Assembly: GCA_965246765.1 (NCBI GenBank)
Contig: CBDFFJ010000008.1
Location: forward strand, 1-64,000
DNA length: 64,000 nucleotides
DNA from: UBA1952 sp965246765
GTDB taxonomy: Bacteria; Bacteroidota; Bacteroidia; Chitinophagales; Chitinophagaceae
Reading direction: 5' to 3'
Part shown: piece by piece, positions 25,784 to 34,046 of the stretch
How positions within the stretch are numbered: position 1 is the first letter of the stretch
Layout of the letters: every line of letters begins with the position of its first letter
Translations under genes and position numbers: made by a program
Notes under the pieces: generated by a model
Seen by the model: only the letters and a program-made list of their open reading frames with translations
What the model was told of the DNA's origin: nothing
Database searches by the model: none

Positions 25784-26479
25784 TTATGTAGGCTCGTAAT
25801 CCAAATTCCCTTTTGCGAGATTGTGAACGTCACACAAGACTTGTAAATTCTCCAAAACTGTTTCTCCACCCTTTGACCAAGGTTTTATGTGGTCAAAGTG
25901 AATATTATTACCTGTAAGAGTAATACCGCAAAGTCGGCATCTATTCCCATCTCTCATCAATACTTGAACTTTCAATCTTTCACTTGGGAATCGCTTAGTC
26001 TTGTGTTTAAAAAGTGGCAGCTCAATAGGCGTTTGTTCGCTACAGACATCGGCTGAATCTACTCTATCAACGTCGGTTTCACTATCTGAATTGATATACC
26101 CGACGAATGCTTCAAGGGCACTTCGCCAAGACCTAAATTTTGTTACATACTGATGTGTAGAATACTGTGATGTGGGCTTTCTCATATCCCTAAACGTAGG
26201 TTGTTGGCCAACAGCAATCCAAACTAGCTCAAGATTTTCAAAGAGTTCTTTTTTGGAAACGTCACGATGATGAACCAGCTGTAAGCCAGCTTTTATCAAA
26301 GCATTATTCCAGCTTCCGAATCTTGCACCAATTGTTCCAGCTGTGTATTTCCCGCCAGCGTCGTTATACTGTCTTGATGAAATAGAATCTATTCCAAGCT
26401 TAGCAGCTACACATTTTAAGTCTTTCAGCAGTTCCTCCTCTGGAACATTTCTATTAAAGTCTTTGAGTTGATACTTCAT
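25784..26479 (-). CDS. HNH endonuclease with two homing-endonuclease-type repeats
   Basis: A 231-residue protein. Residues about 14-66 and 75-128 are two copies of a helical module (GGKYTAGTIGARFGSWNNAL and TSQYSTHQYVTKFRSWRSAL) like the repeats that precede HNH domains in homing-type nucleases and probably bind DNA. The C-terminal HNH domain has CRLCG, the HFDHIKPWSKGG core and NLQVLCDVHN, with the zinc-binding Cys and catalytic His/Asn in place. The region is more AT-rich than its neighbours, suggesting acquisition. It lies next to the toxin-antitoxin pair and could be defensive or selfish; neither is proven. Confidence 0.85.
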   Translation of the reverse strand: MKYQLKDFNRNVPEEELLKDLKCVAAKLGIDSISSRQYNDAGGKYTAGTIGARFGSWNNALIKAGLQLVHHRDVSKKELFENLELVWIAVGQQPTFRDMRKPTSQYSTHQYVTKFRSWRSALEAFVGYINSDSETDVDRVDSADVCSEQTPIELPLFKHKTKRFPSERLKVQVLMRDGNRCRLCGITLTGNNIHFDHIKPWSKGGETVLENLQVLCDVHNLAKGNLDYEPT

Positions 26480-26557
26480 TGCCGTGTCCTATTCAAATAT
26501 GGCCGTCAACTCAAAATAAAAACTATTATTATTTCAAGTCTGCGTCTCATTAGCTTC

Positions 26558-27928
26558 TCACCCCCGCATCTCCGCAAAATACTTATGGAAGTAAGGAATC
26601 GTCTCAATCCCCTTCTCATAATTCGCCACATCAAACTTCTCGTTCGGCGAGTGGATATTGTCGTTGTCCAGACCAAAGCCGAGCAGCACCGTCTTCAGGC
26701 CCAGCGTGCGCTCAAACAGCGCGATGATGGGAATAGAGCCGCCGCCGCGCGTTGGAATAGGGTCTTTGCCGAAGGTGGTTTTCAGCGCCTTTTCCGCCGC
26801 CTTATAAGCAGGCGAATCTGTCGGCGTCACCACCGGCTCGCCGCCGTGATGGGCCGTCACCTTCACGGTCACGCCGGCAGGCGCGAGGCTATCAAAATGT
26901 TTCGCAAACAGGTTTGAGATTTCGTCACTCACCTGGTTGGGCACGAGGCGCATGGAGATTTTGGCATAGGCCTTTGAGGGCAAAACCGTCTTCGCGCCTT
27001 CGCCCGTGTAGCCGCCCCAAATGCCGTTGCAATCCAGCGTCGGGCGGGTGCCGGTGCGCTCCAGATTGCTGTAGCCCCCCTCGCCCCATTCCGCGCCGAT
27101 GCCCAACTCTTCGTTGTATTCTCTCTGGTTGAATGGCGCGGCGTTAAGCTTTGTCTTCTCTTCATCACGCAGTTCCTGCACCTTGTCGTAAAAGCCGGGG
27201 ATGGTGATGTGATTGTTTTCGTCGTGCAGGCTCGCAATCATCTTGCAGAGCGCGTTGATGGGGTTTTGCACTGCGCCGCCATAGACGCCGCTGTGCAGGT
27301 CGCGGTTCGGGCCGGTTACTTCCACCTCCATGTAGGCAAGGCCGCGCAGGCCGCTCTCAATAGACGGGTGCTCCATGCTAATCATGCTCGTGTCGCTCAC
27401 CAGCACGATGTCGCCCGCCAGCATGTCCTTGTGGTCTTGCAGAAACTTGCCGAGGTTGGACGAGCCGACTTCTTCCTCGCCTTCAATCATGAACTTGATA
27501 TTGCAAGGCAGCTCGCCCGTCGCGTTCATCACTTCCAGCGCCTTCACATGCATGAACATCTGGCCCTTATCATCGCAGGCGCCACGGGCGTAGATTTTCC
27601 CGTCCTTAATCACTGGCTCAAAGGGTGGGCTTGTCCATAAATCCAGCGGGTCAGGCGGCTGCACATCGTAGTGGCCATACACAAGCACTGTCGGCTTGGA
27701 AGCATCGGTGATTTTCTCGCCATAGACAATCGGGTGGCCGGGGGTTGAGATGATTTCGGCTTTATCTGCGCCTGCTTTAAGCAAGGAATCCTTCACTGCT
27801 TCCGCGCAGCGCGCAACATCGCCTTTGTATTTAGAGTCAGCGCTGACGCTGGGGATGCGAAGGAGTTCCAGCATCTCGTCAATGAAGCGCTGGCTGTTTT
27901 GGGATTGGTAGTCTTTCCAAGTTTGCAT
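26558..27928 (-). CDS. M20-family dipeptidase
   Basis: A 456-residue zinc metallopeptidase of the M20 dipeptidase branch. The metal-binding regions are VLVYGHYDVQPPDPLDLW, GACDDKGQ and IEGEEEVGSSNLGKF. The dimerisation/lid domain includes EVTGPNRDLHSGVYGGAVQNP, with the His typical of the group, and the last ligand region is GFGLDNDNIHSPNEKFDVAN. It probably cleaves dipeptides in the cytoplasm. It stands alone, and the gap upstream is filled by the nested hairpin element. Confidence 0.93.
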   Translation of the reverse strand: MQTWKDYQSQNSQRFIDEMLELLRIPSVSADSKYKGDVARCAEAVKDSLLKAGADKAEIISTPGHPIVYGEKITDASKPTVLVYGHYDVQPPDPLDLWTSPPFEPVIKDGKIYARGACDDKGQMFMHVKALEVMNATGELPCNIKFMIEGEEEVGSSNLGKFLQDHKDMLAGDIVLVSDTSMISMEHPSIESGLRGLAYMEVEVTGPNRDLHSGVYGGAVQNPINALCKMIASLHDENNHITIPGFYDKVQELRDEEKTKLNAAPFNQREYNEELGIGAEWGEGGYSNLERTGTRPTLDCNGIWGGYTGEGAKTVLPSKAYAKISMRLVPNQVSDEISNLFAKHFDSLAPAGVTVKVTAHHGGEPVVTPTDSPAYKAAEKALKTTFGKDPIPTRGGGSIPIIALFERTLGLKTVLLGFGLDNDNIHSPNEKFDVANYEKGIETIPYFHKYFAEMRG

Positions 27929-27955
27929 GGGGGATTGGATTAGGATGGGAAATTA

Positions 27956-28180
27956 ACCACTAAGAAACTATGAGCCTATCCGGAAATAGCTCAGAGCAAC
28001 TTTTGTCATGCCGGAACGGGAACTTTTGTTATTACGTGCGTGGTGTTTATAGTTCCCGTTCCGGGATGACAAAAGATTGGGAAACAGCCCGTAATCTATT
28101 TTTTGGATGGGCTCTAAGAGCACTCCGAGACACTAAGAAATCCGCCTTAGTGCAACTTAGTGGCTTAGCGTCTTAGTGGT
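27956..28180. repeat. 225-base foldback element with TTGTCAT hairpin core, copy 3
   Basis: Three nested inverted repeats. The outermost is ACCACTAAGA (27956-27965) with TCTTAGTGGT (28171-28180). The next is a weaker arm pair 27972-27989 with 28095-28113. The innermost is 28000-28024 with 28051-28075, 25 bases with one mismatch, starting CTTTTGTCATGCCGGAAC. A separate small hairpin CACTAAG/CTTAGTG lies at 28131-28152. It fills almost the whole gap between the M20 and OmpA genes; no open frame is supported. Confidence 0.75.
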
Positions 28181-28189
28181 AAAAGGATA

Positions 28190-28717
28190 TTACTGAGCGC
28201 AGGCATCGCCCGCAACTTTGCCGCCGCCGTCCAGCGGCATGCCGCCAATGGCGTGGCCTTTCAGCGCGGCATTTGCAAACGTGATGCGCTCGTTCAGCTC
28301 ATTGTGCATATCCGCAATCGGCTTATTGCAGCCAAAGCCAACCGGCATCAGCCGCTTGCAGTCCACGCCGGCCTTTACCAGCCAATGGCAAACTGCCAAA
28401 GCCCGCGCTTCGCTCAGTGCTTGCGCCTTATCGCCGCAGCTTACATGCCCTTCCACCCGCAGCGTGGAGATATAGCTTTTATCGTCCAGAAACTTTTTAA
28501 TAGTCTTCAGCGTGCGTGTGCTGGAAGGCAGAATTTCTGCACTGTTAGGCTTGAACGATACGCCTCCGCTTTCCGCCCACACCTCATTGTTCTTGATAGC
28601 ATAAGTCAGCGGCCCATTTGGGTCAACCGGCTCGTTGTTTTGTGCTACAATCGTTTGTTGCGCAAAGGAGGTCTGCGCGCACGCGGCCAGCAGCAAGGCG
28701 AGGAGAATAGTCTTCAT
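28190..28717 (-). CDS. OmpA-family periplasmic/outer-membrane protein
   Basis: A 175-residue protein with a signal peptide (MKTILLALLLAACAQTSFAQ) and a C-terminal OmpA-like peptidoglycan-binding domain. The domain keeps LRVEGHVSCGDKAQALSEARA, then AVCHWLVKAGVDCKRLMPVGFG and NERITFANAAL, with extra cysteines for the family. There is no N-terminal beta-barrel, so it is an isolated OmpA domain, probably anchoring to peptidoglycan. It is separated from the purine phosphorylase gene upstream by 29 bases, with no shared function evident. Confidence 0.83.
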   Translation of the reverse strand: MKTILLALLLAACAQTSFAQQTIVAQNNEPVDPNGPLTYAIKNNEVWAESGGVSFKPNSAEILPSSTRTLKTIKKFLDDKSYISTLRVEGHVSCGDKAQALSEARALAVCHWLVKAGVDCKRLMPVGFGCNKPIADMHNELNERITFANAALKGHAIGGMPLDGGGKVAGDACAQ

Positions 28718-28746
28718 GGATGAAAGTTATTTATCCGAAAATAAGC

Positions 28747-29565
28747 TCAAAGCCGCGAAACCAAACCCTCCACGAGCCGCGCCAACTTCGGCGCCGCCGC
28801 ATTCGCCGCCGCTAATACCTCTTCGTGTGTAATCTTATTCAGCTCCTCGCGGATACCGATGTCCGTGATGATGCTTGCGCCGAACACCTTCATGCCCGCG
28901 TGAATGGCGACAATCACTTCCGGCACCGTGCTCATGCCTACCAGGTCGCCGCCAATGCGGTGCAGCCATTCGTATTCAGCGCGCGTCTCAAAGGTTGGCC
29001 CTTGCAGGCCTACGTACACGCCTTCTTTTACTTCAATGCCTTGTTCCTTCGCTATAGCTTTTGCAGTTTCAACAAACGCATAGCTGTATGGCTCGCTCAT
29101 ATCCGGGAAGCGCGGGCCGAGGCGCTCATCATTTTTGCCGCGCAGCGGATGCTCAGGATGCAGATTGATGTGGTCTTTTATCAGGACAATATCGCCGACG
29201 CGATACGCCGGATTCACGCCGCCAGCGGCGTTGGAAACAATGAGCGTTTCGCAGCCGAGTGCGCGCATGACGCGAACGGGAAAGGTGACTTCATCCATGC
29301 TGTAGCCTTCGTAATAATGAAAGCGGCCAGCCATCATTACAACCGGTTTATCACCAAGCTTTCCAAAAATGAGTTTACCCGCATGACCTTCCACGGTGCT
29401 CAGTGGAAAGTGCGGGATTTGGTCGTATGGAATAGAAGCTTCCACTTCAACATGTTCAACCAAGCCGCCAAGACCGGAACCGAGTATGATGCCGGTTTTC
29501 GGCGTGCGTGATGTATTGGAGCGGAGGAAATCTGCGGTGGCCTGGATGCGGTCGTAAAGCGTCAT
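28747..29565 (-). CDS. punA: purine-nucleoside phosphorylase
   Basis: Cleaves purine nucleosides with phosphate to base and ribose-1-phosphate, for purine salvage. At 272 residues it is the trimeric PNP family (PunA/XapA type). Motifs: phosphate-binding GSGLGGLVE, HAGKLIFG, MAGRFHYYEGYSM, VSNAAGGVNPAYR, GPTFETRAEYEWL and VGMSTVPEVIVA, which carries the base-binding region. A perfect 28-base palindrome lies immediately upstream. Confidence 0.95.
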   Translation of the reverse strand: MTLYDRIQATADFLRSNTSRTPKTGIILGSGLGGLVEHVEVEASIPYDQIPHFPLSTVEGHAGKLIFGKLGDKPVVMMAGRFHYYEGYSMDEVTFPVRVMRALGCETLIVSNAAGGVNPAYRVGDIVLIKDHINLHPEHPLRGKNDERLGPRFPDMSEPYSYAFVETAKAIAKEQGIEVKEGVYVGLQGPTFETRAEYEWLHRIGGDLVGMSTVPEVIVAIHAGMKVFGASIITDIGIREELNKITHEEVLAAANAAAPKLARLVEGLVSRL

Positions 29566-29578
29566 AAGGAGGCCAAAT

Positions 29579-29606
29579 GTAGGAACGCGCCGCGGCGCGT
29601 TCCTAC
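29579..29606. repeat. perfect 28-base palindrome
   Basis: GTAGGAACGCGCCG followed immediately by its reverse complement, with no loop bases. It overlaps the last codons of the upstream hypothetical gene and ends 14 bases before the punA ATG. It could fold as a terminator-like or regulatory hairpin, or bind a dimeric protein. Confidence 0.85.
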
Positions 29607-30178
29607 GAGACAGATTTTCTTACAATCCCTTCTTCGCCATCATAACCGGGATTCGCCACCTCATTCACGCCAACTTTTACATCAGAAGGCAGCTCATTAA
29701 AATGCCGCTGTTCAATTGCGTCAATCGCAGCTTTTCGCTGCAGGTGCTGGCCCACTAAGGTTTTAATGCGAGACCCCGCCATGTGCAGAATGTCATTCTT
29801 CTGGCGGATGCGCGCCAACGTCCTTGCCAGGAACACAAACAGTAATCCGGCGAGGCCAATCAAGGCATAAACGCTCCATTGCAGCATCTGCACGTTCTGC
29901 AATCCTAATGTGTGCACATGCTCCGGCAGCTTCAGTTGGAAGAGCAGATAGAATGGATAAAGCTTATTCAGAAAGATGCATACTGCGATTGCCCCGAGAA
30001 AAAGCGCCCAGCAAAGCAACTCAGCAAATAAGATTAAGCCCTTGCCTGCCAAGCGCCGCGCTGCCGGCTTGCGCAATTGCAGCGCCAGCGGGTCAAAGTC
30101 CTCAATCTGCGCTTGAATCATCCGCTTTTCCTCGCGGAACTCGTGCAGCAGGTCGTCTTGTAAACGTGTTTGAGCCAT
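29603..30178 (-). CDS. membrane protein of unknown function with two transmembrane segments
   Basis: A 191-residue protein not recognised as a named family. The start is set at 30178 (MAQTRLQDDLLHEFREEKRM). A charged N-terminal helix is followed by two hydrophobic segments, residues about 48-80 (FAELLCWALFLGAIAVCIFL) and 100-120 (VYALIGLAGLLFVFLARTLA), and a charged C-terminal part of about 65 residues ending in VRKSVS. A cytoplasmic coiled coil is possible. Its end overlaps the palindrome upstream of punA, and it diverges from prfC. Confidence 0.6.
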   Translation of the reverse strand: MAQTRLQDDLLHEFREEKRMIQAQIEDFDPLALQLRKPAARRLAGKGLILFAELLCWALFLGAIAVCIFLNKLYPFYLLFQLKLPEHVHTLGLQNVQMLQWSVYALIGLAGLLFVFLARTLARIRQKNDILHMAGSRIKTLVGQHLQRKAAIDAIEQRHFNELPSDVKVGVNEVANPGYDGEEGIVRKSVS

Positions 30179-30343
30179 TGTTGGTAAAAGTCTGGATGAA
30201 TAGCTGAGTGCAAAATGCAAAATAGTCGTTGTAAACCACAAACCTTTCCGCTAATGCTTCATATCGTAAATGCTTTGACCGACCTTCGCGCGCCGCCGGA
30301 GCATTCCGGTAATTCTTCCATTCTGTGAATTCTGGTTCAGACC

Positions 30344-31933
30344 ATGTACGATAAAGAAATAGCCCGCCGCCGCACCTTCGCCATCATTTCGCACCCCGAT
30401 GCTGGTAAGACGACGCTGACTGAAAAGCTGCTGCTATTTGGCGGCGCCATTCAGGTTGCCGGCGCGGTGAAGAGCAATAAGATAAAGAAGCACGCCACAA
30501 GCGATTTCATGGAGATAGAGCGCCAGCGTGGCATCTCGGTAGCCACATCGGTGATGTCGTTTGAATATGCCGACACACTCATCAACCTGCTGGATACGCC
30601 CGGCCACAAAGACTTTGCGGAAGACACTTATCGTACATTGACGGCAGTGGATTCTGTTATCCTTGTGATTGACTCCGTGAACGGGGTAGAGGAGCAGACG
30701 CGCCGCCTGATGGAGGTGTGCCGCATGCGCGATACGCCAGTGATTGTGTTCATCAACAAGATGGACAGAGATGGTAAGCTGCCCTTTGACTTGCTGGATG
30801 AAATTGAAAAGGAACTAAAAATTTCGCTGCATCCGATGAGCTGGCCGATTAATAGCGGTAAGGAATTCAAGGGTGTTTATAATCTGCATGAAAGCAGCCT
30901 GCTACTATTCTCGGCTGGTCAGAAGCTTACCGAAGACAACTCTATTCCCATAGAAAGTCTGGAAGATAGTTCGCTGGACGAACGGATTGGCGCGCGCGAT
31001 GCGGCACAGCTTCGGGAGGATGCAGAACTACTCTCCGGCGTGTATGGCGAGTTGGATAAGGAAGACTATCGTGCAGGAAGAATTGCGCCGGTTTTCTTTG
31101 GTTCTGCGGTAAATAATTTCGGCGTGAAGGAGCTGTTGGATACATTCATTCAAGTTGCGCCACATCCACTTGGACGCAATACAGACAAGCGCTTTGTAGC
31201 GCCCGACGAGGAGAAATTCTCCGGCTTTATCTTTAAAATTCACGCCAATCTTGACCCGCGACACCGCGACCGGATTGCCTTCCTGCGCGTGTGCTCCGGG
31301 CGCTTTGCGCGCAATACCTACTACAAGCATACGCGTTTGGAAAAGGACGTGCGCTTCTCTAATCCATACTCCTTCCTTGCCCGCGAAAAGGACGTGATTG
31401 ACGAAGCCTATCCCGGCGACGTAGTGGGTCTTTTTGATACAGGCAGTTTTAAGATTGGCGATACGCTCACACAAGGTGAGCTGATGAAATTCACCGGCAT
31501 CCCGACTTTCTCACCGGAAATCTTTAAGGAGCTAGTCAATAAAGACCCAATGAAGACGAAGCAGTTGGAAAAAGGCATTCAACAGCTAACCGACGAAGGC
31601 GTGGCGCAGCTTTTCACGCAGCAGGGCGGCAACCGGAAGGTGATTGGTTGCGTTGGCGAGCTTCAGTTTGAGGTGATTCAATACAGGCTCCTGCAGGAGT
31701 ATGGCGCAAGCTGCGCGTTTATGCCGCTTTCTTTTTACAAAGCCTGCTGGATAACCGGCGATAAGACGAAGATTGAAGACTTCGCGCGGTTTAAGCAGGC
31801 GAACATTATGGAAGACAAAGACAGCAACCTGGTGTACCTGGCGCAGAGCGAATGGTTCCTCAACACCGAACGTCAGAATAACCCGGATATTGAGTTTCAC
31901 TTTACGAGCGAGTTTAAGACTGCCGTTGCCTAA
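30344..31933 (+). CDS. prfC: peptide chain release factor 3
   Basis: A translational GTPase that removes RF1 and RF2 from the ribosome after termination. At 529 residues it is full length. GTPase motifs: SHPDAGKTTLTEKLL (P-loop), the switch region SVATSVMSFEY, DTPGHKDFAEDTYR, and NKMDRDGKLPFD for guanine. Domain II and the C-terminal fold (VIGCVGELQFEVIQYRL) complete it. It runs into the M13 peptidase gene on the same strand. Confidence 0.95.
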   Translation: MYDKEIARRRTFAIISHPDAGKTTLTEKLLLFGGAIQVAGAVKSNKIKKHATSDFMEIERQRGISVATSVMSFEYADTLINLLDTPGHKDFAEDTYRTLTAVDSVILVIDSVNGVEEQTRRLMEVCRMRDTPVIVFINKMDRDGKLPFDLLDEIEKELKISLHPMSWPINSGKEFKGVYNLHESSLLLFSAGQKLTEDNSIPIESLEDSSLDERIGARDAAQLREDAELLSGVYGELDKEDYRAGRIAPVFFGSAVNNFGVKELLDTFIQVAPHPLGRNTDKRFVAPDEEKFSGFIFKIHANLDPRHRDRIAFLRVCSGRFARNTYYKHTRLEKDVRFSNPYSFLAREKDVIDEAYPGDVVGLFDTGSFKIGDTLTQGELMKFTGIPTFSPEIFKELVNKDPMKTKQLEKGIQQLTDEGVAQLFTQQGGNRKVIGCVGELQFEVIQYRLLQEYGASCAFMPLSFYKACWITGDKTKIEDFARFKQANIMEDKDSNLVYLAQSEWFLNTERQNNPDIEFHFTSEFKTAVA

Positions 31934-31937
31934 CACC

Positions 31938-31945
31938 TATTTTTG
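31938..31945 (+). promoter_or_regulatory. -7 box upstream of M13 peptidase gene
   Basis: TATTTTTG, an exact TANNTTTG match, five bases after the prfC stop and 18 bases before the ATG of the peptidase. A TTTA at 31913-31916 is a weak -33 candidate. Confidence 0.4.
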
Positions 31946-31963
31946 AAGCTTACACACCATACT

Positions 31964-34024
31964 ATGCAAAAGCGTTTCGCCCTATTGCTTGCGACCTCCG
32001 TCTGCGCACTCACTGCTTGTCACAATGCCGGCAACGGAAATTCTTCACAGGACGCAACGTCCAAAAAGGGCGACATACTTGTCGTCAATATGGACACTAC
32101 CGTCCGTCCGACAGACGACTTTTTTGAATCCGCGGTTGGCGGCTGGCTGAAGCGCAATCCTATCCCCGGCGACGAAACTTCCTGGGGAATTGCCAAACTA
32201 GTAGGGGAAGAACTTTATCAGCGTAAGCGCAGCATCAATGAAGAGGCGCTTAAGAAAAGCAGCCGAAACGGCACCGAGCAGCGCGTTGCAGATTTCTGGG
32301 CAACCGGCATGGACAGCGCTACAATTGAAAGCCAGGGCGCAGCGCCTCTGAAATCAGAGCTGGAAAAAATCTCGGCCCTTCAGACCCGCAGCGAAATTAT
32401 TGGGGAAGCCGCGCGGATGCATACGATGGGCGTTGGCGTATTCTTCAGCGAAGGCGTAGCTCAGGACGCAAAGAACAGCGAGGTGATGGCGTACAATCTG
32501 TATCAGGGCGGGCTTGGGATGCCGAACCGCGATTACTATTTCAACACCGATGCACGCTCCGCGAAAATCCGCGCGGTTTATCCGGAATATGTCGCTCGCA
32601 TCTTCCGCCTTATCGCCCTTGGCGATACAACGCACGCGGATGCTCGCGCAAAAGCGGTGATGGCTTTGGAAACGCGGCTGGCAAAGGCATCGCGCAAGCT
32701 GGAAGACCTGCGCGACCCTTATGCGAACTACAACAAGATGACCGTGGATGATTTGCAAAAGCTGTCGCCGACGGTTGACTGGCACGGCACGTTTTCAACC
32801 ATTGGACTGCCTAAAGTTGACACGGTGATTGTCGGGCAGCCGGAGTTTTATAAAGCGCTGGAGAGCGTCATCACCGGCGAGAAGATAGAGACGCTCAAAG
32901 ACTACATCACTTTCCATTTCGCGTCTGAGTTTGCACCTTATCTGTCCAGGCCATTTGTAGATGCACACTTTGATTTCTACTACCGCACGCTGCGTGGCGC
33001 CGAAAAGCAACGCCCGCGCTGGAAGCAGGTTTTAGACGCGCAGGAGGGTGCGATTGGCGAAGAGGTAGGAAAACTCTTTGCGAAGGAATATTTCAATGAA
33101 AAAGCAAAGGCGCGCTATAGCGATATGGTGGAGAAAATCCGCGATGCCTACCGCTTCCGCATTCAAAAGCTGGACTGGATGAGCGACAGCACAAAGCAAA
33201 AAGCGCTTGCCAAACTGGCAACGATGAAGAAGAAGGTCGGCTATCCGGACAAGTGGAAGGATTTCTCAGCGATGAAAATCGGTCGTGGCTCGTTCGCGGA
33301 AAACATGATGCGCTCCGCAGAGTGGTGGAATGCATATAGCGTGGCGAAGTGGGGCAAGCCGGTTGACCGCGAGGAATGGGACATGACGCCGCAGACGTAC
33401 AACGCTTATTACAACCCTTCTAATAACGAAATCGTTCTGCCTGCCGGCATCTTCACAGTACCCGGCTACCGCGATGAGGAGCTGGACGATGCGCTTGTGT
33501 ATGGATACGCAGCGGCTTCCACAATAGGCCACGAAATCACCCACGGTTTTGACGATGAAGGCCGCCAGTTTGATGCCGCCGGCAATCTGAAGAACTGGTG
33601 GAGCCCGCAGGATTCGGCCCAGTTTTCGCTTCGCTCGCAAAAGCTCGTTCGGCAGTTTAATGGCTTTACAGTTGTGGATTCCATTCACCTGAACGGCAAA
33701 GCTGAGCTTGGTGAAAACCTTGCCGACCTTGGCGGGCTGTTGCTTGGGGTTGATGCCTTCAAACAAACGGATGTCTATAAGAAAGGCGAGAAGATTTCCG
33801 GCCTTACCCCGCTGCAACGTTATTTCCTCGGCTACGCGCTCGGCTGGATGTATCAGATGCGCAATGAGGAGCTGGCCTCGCGTGTTATAACGGACGTGCA
33901 TGCTCCCGCCAAGTGGCGCGTAAATGGCCCGCTGCCGAATGTGCCTGCTTTCTATGAGGCCTTCGGTGCGAAGCAAGGCGATAAGATGTATCTGCCGGAC
34001 AGCGCGCGGGTGAAGCTGTGGTAA
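31964..34024 (+). CDS. M13-family (neprilysin-like) zinc metallopeptidase, lipoprotein
   Basis: A 686-residue extracytoplasmic endopeptidase. The start at 31964 gives a signal peptide with a lipobox (CALTAC, Cys at residue 19); an upstream TTG would add seven residues. The M13 N-terminal domain has FFESAVGGWLKRNPIPGDE and the catalytic domain has NEIVLPAGIF, HEITH in GHEITHGFDDEGRQFD, the distal ligand region GENLADLGGLLLG, and the C-terminal RVNGPLPNVPAFYEAFGAKQGD. It probably degrades peptides at the cell surface. Confidence 0.95.
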   Translation: MQKRFALLLATSVCALTACHNAGNGNSSQDATSKKGDILVVNMDTTVRPTDDFFESAVGGWLKRNPIPGDETSWGIAKLVGEELYQRKRSINEEALKKSSRNGTEQRVADFWATGMDSATIESQGAAPLKSELEKISALQTRSEIIGEAARMHTMGVGVFFSEGVAQDAKNSEVMAYNLYQGGLGMPNRDYYFNTDARSAKIRAVYPEYVARIFRLIALGDTTHADARAKAVMALETRLAKASRKLEDLRDPYANYNKMTVDDLQKLSPTVDWHGTFSTIGLPKVDTVIVGQPEFYKALESVITGEKIETLKDYITFHFASEFAPYLSRPFVDAHFDFYYRTLRGAEKQRPRWKQVLDAQEGAIGEEVGKLFAKEYFNEKAKARYSDMVEKIRDAYRFRIQKLDWMSDSTKQKALAKLATMKKKVGYPDKWKDFSAMKIGRGSFAENMMRSAEWWNAYSVAKWGKPVDREEWDMTPQTYNAYYNPSNNEIVLPAGIFTVPGYRDEELDDALVYGYAAASTIGHEITHGFDDEGRQFDAAGNLKNWWSPQDSAQFSLRSQKLVRQFNGFTVVDSIHLNGKAELGENLADLGGLLLGVDAFKQTDVYKKGEKISGLTPLQRYFLGYALGWMYQMRNEELASRVITDVHAPAKWRVNGPLPNVPAFYEAFGAKQGDKMYLPDSARVKLW

Positions 34025-34046
34025 TGCTTCTTATGAGGCGTCCACG

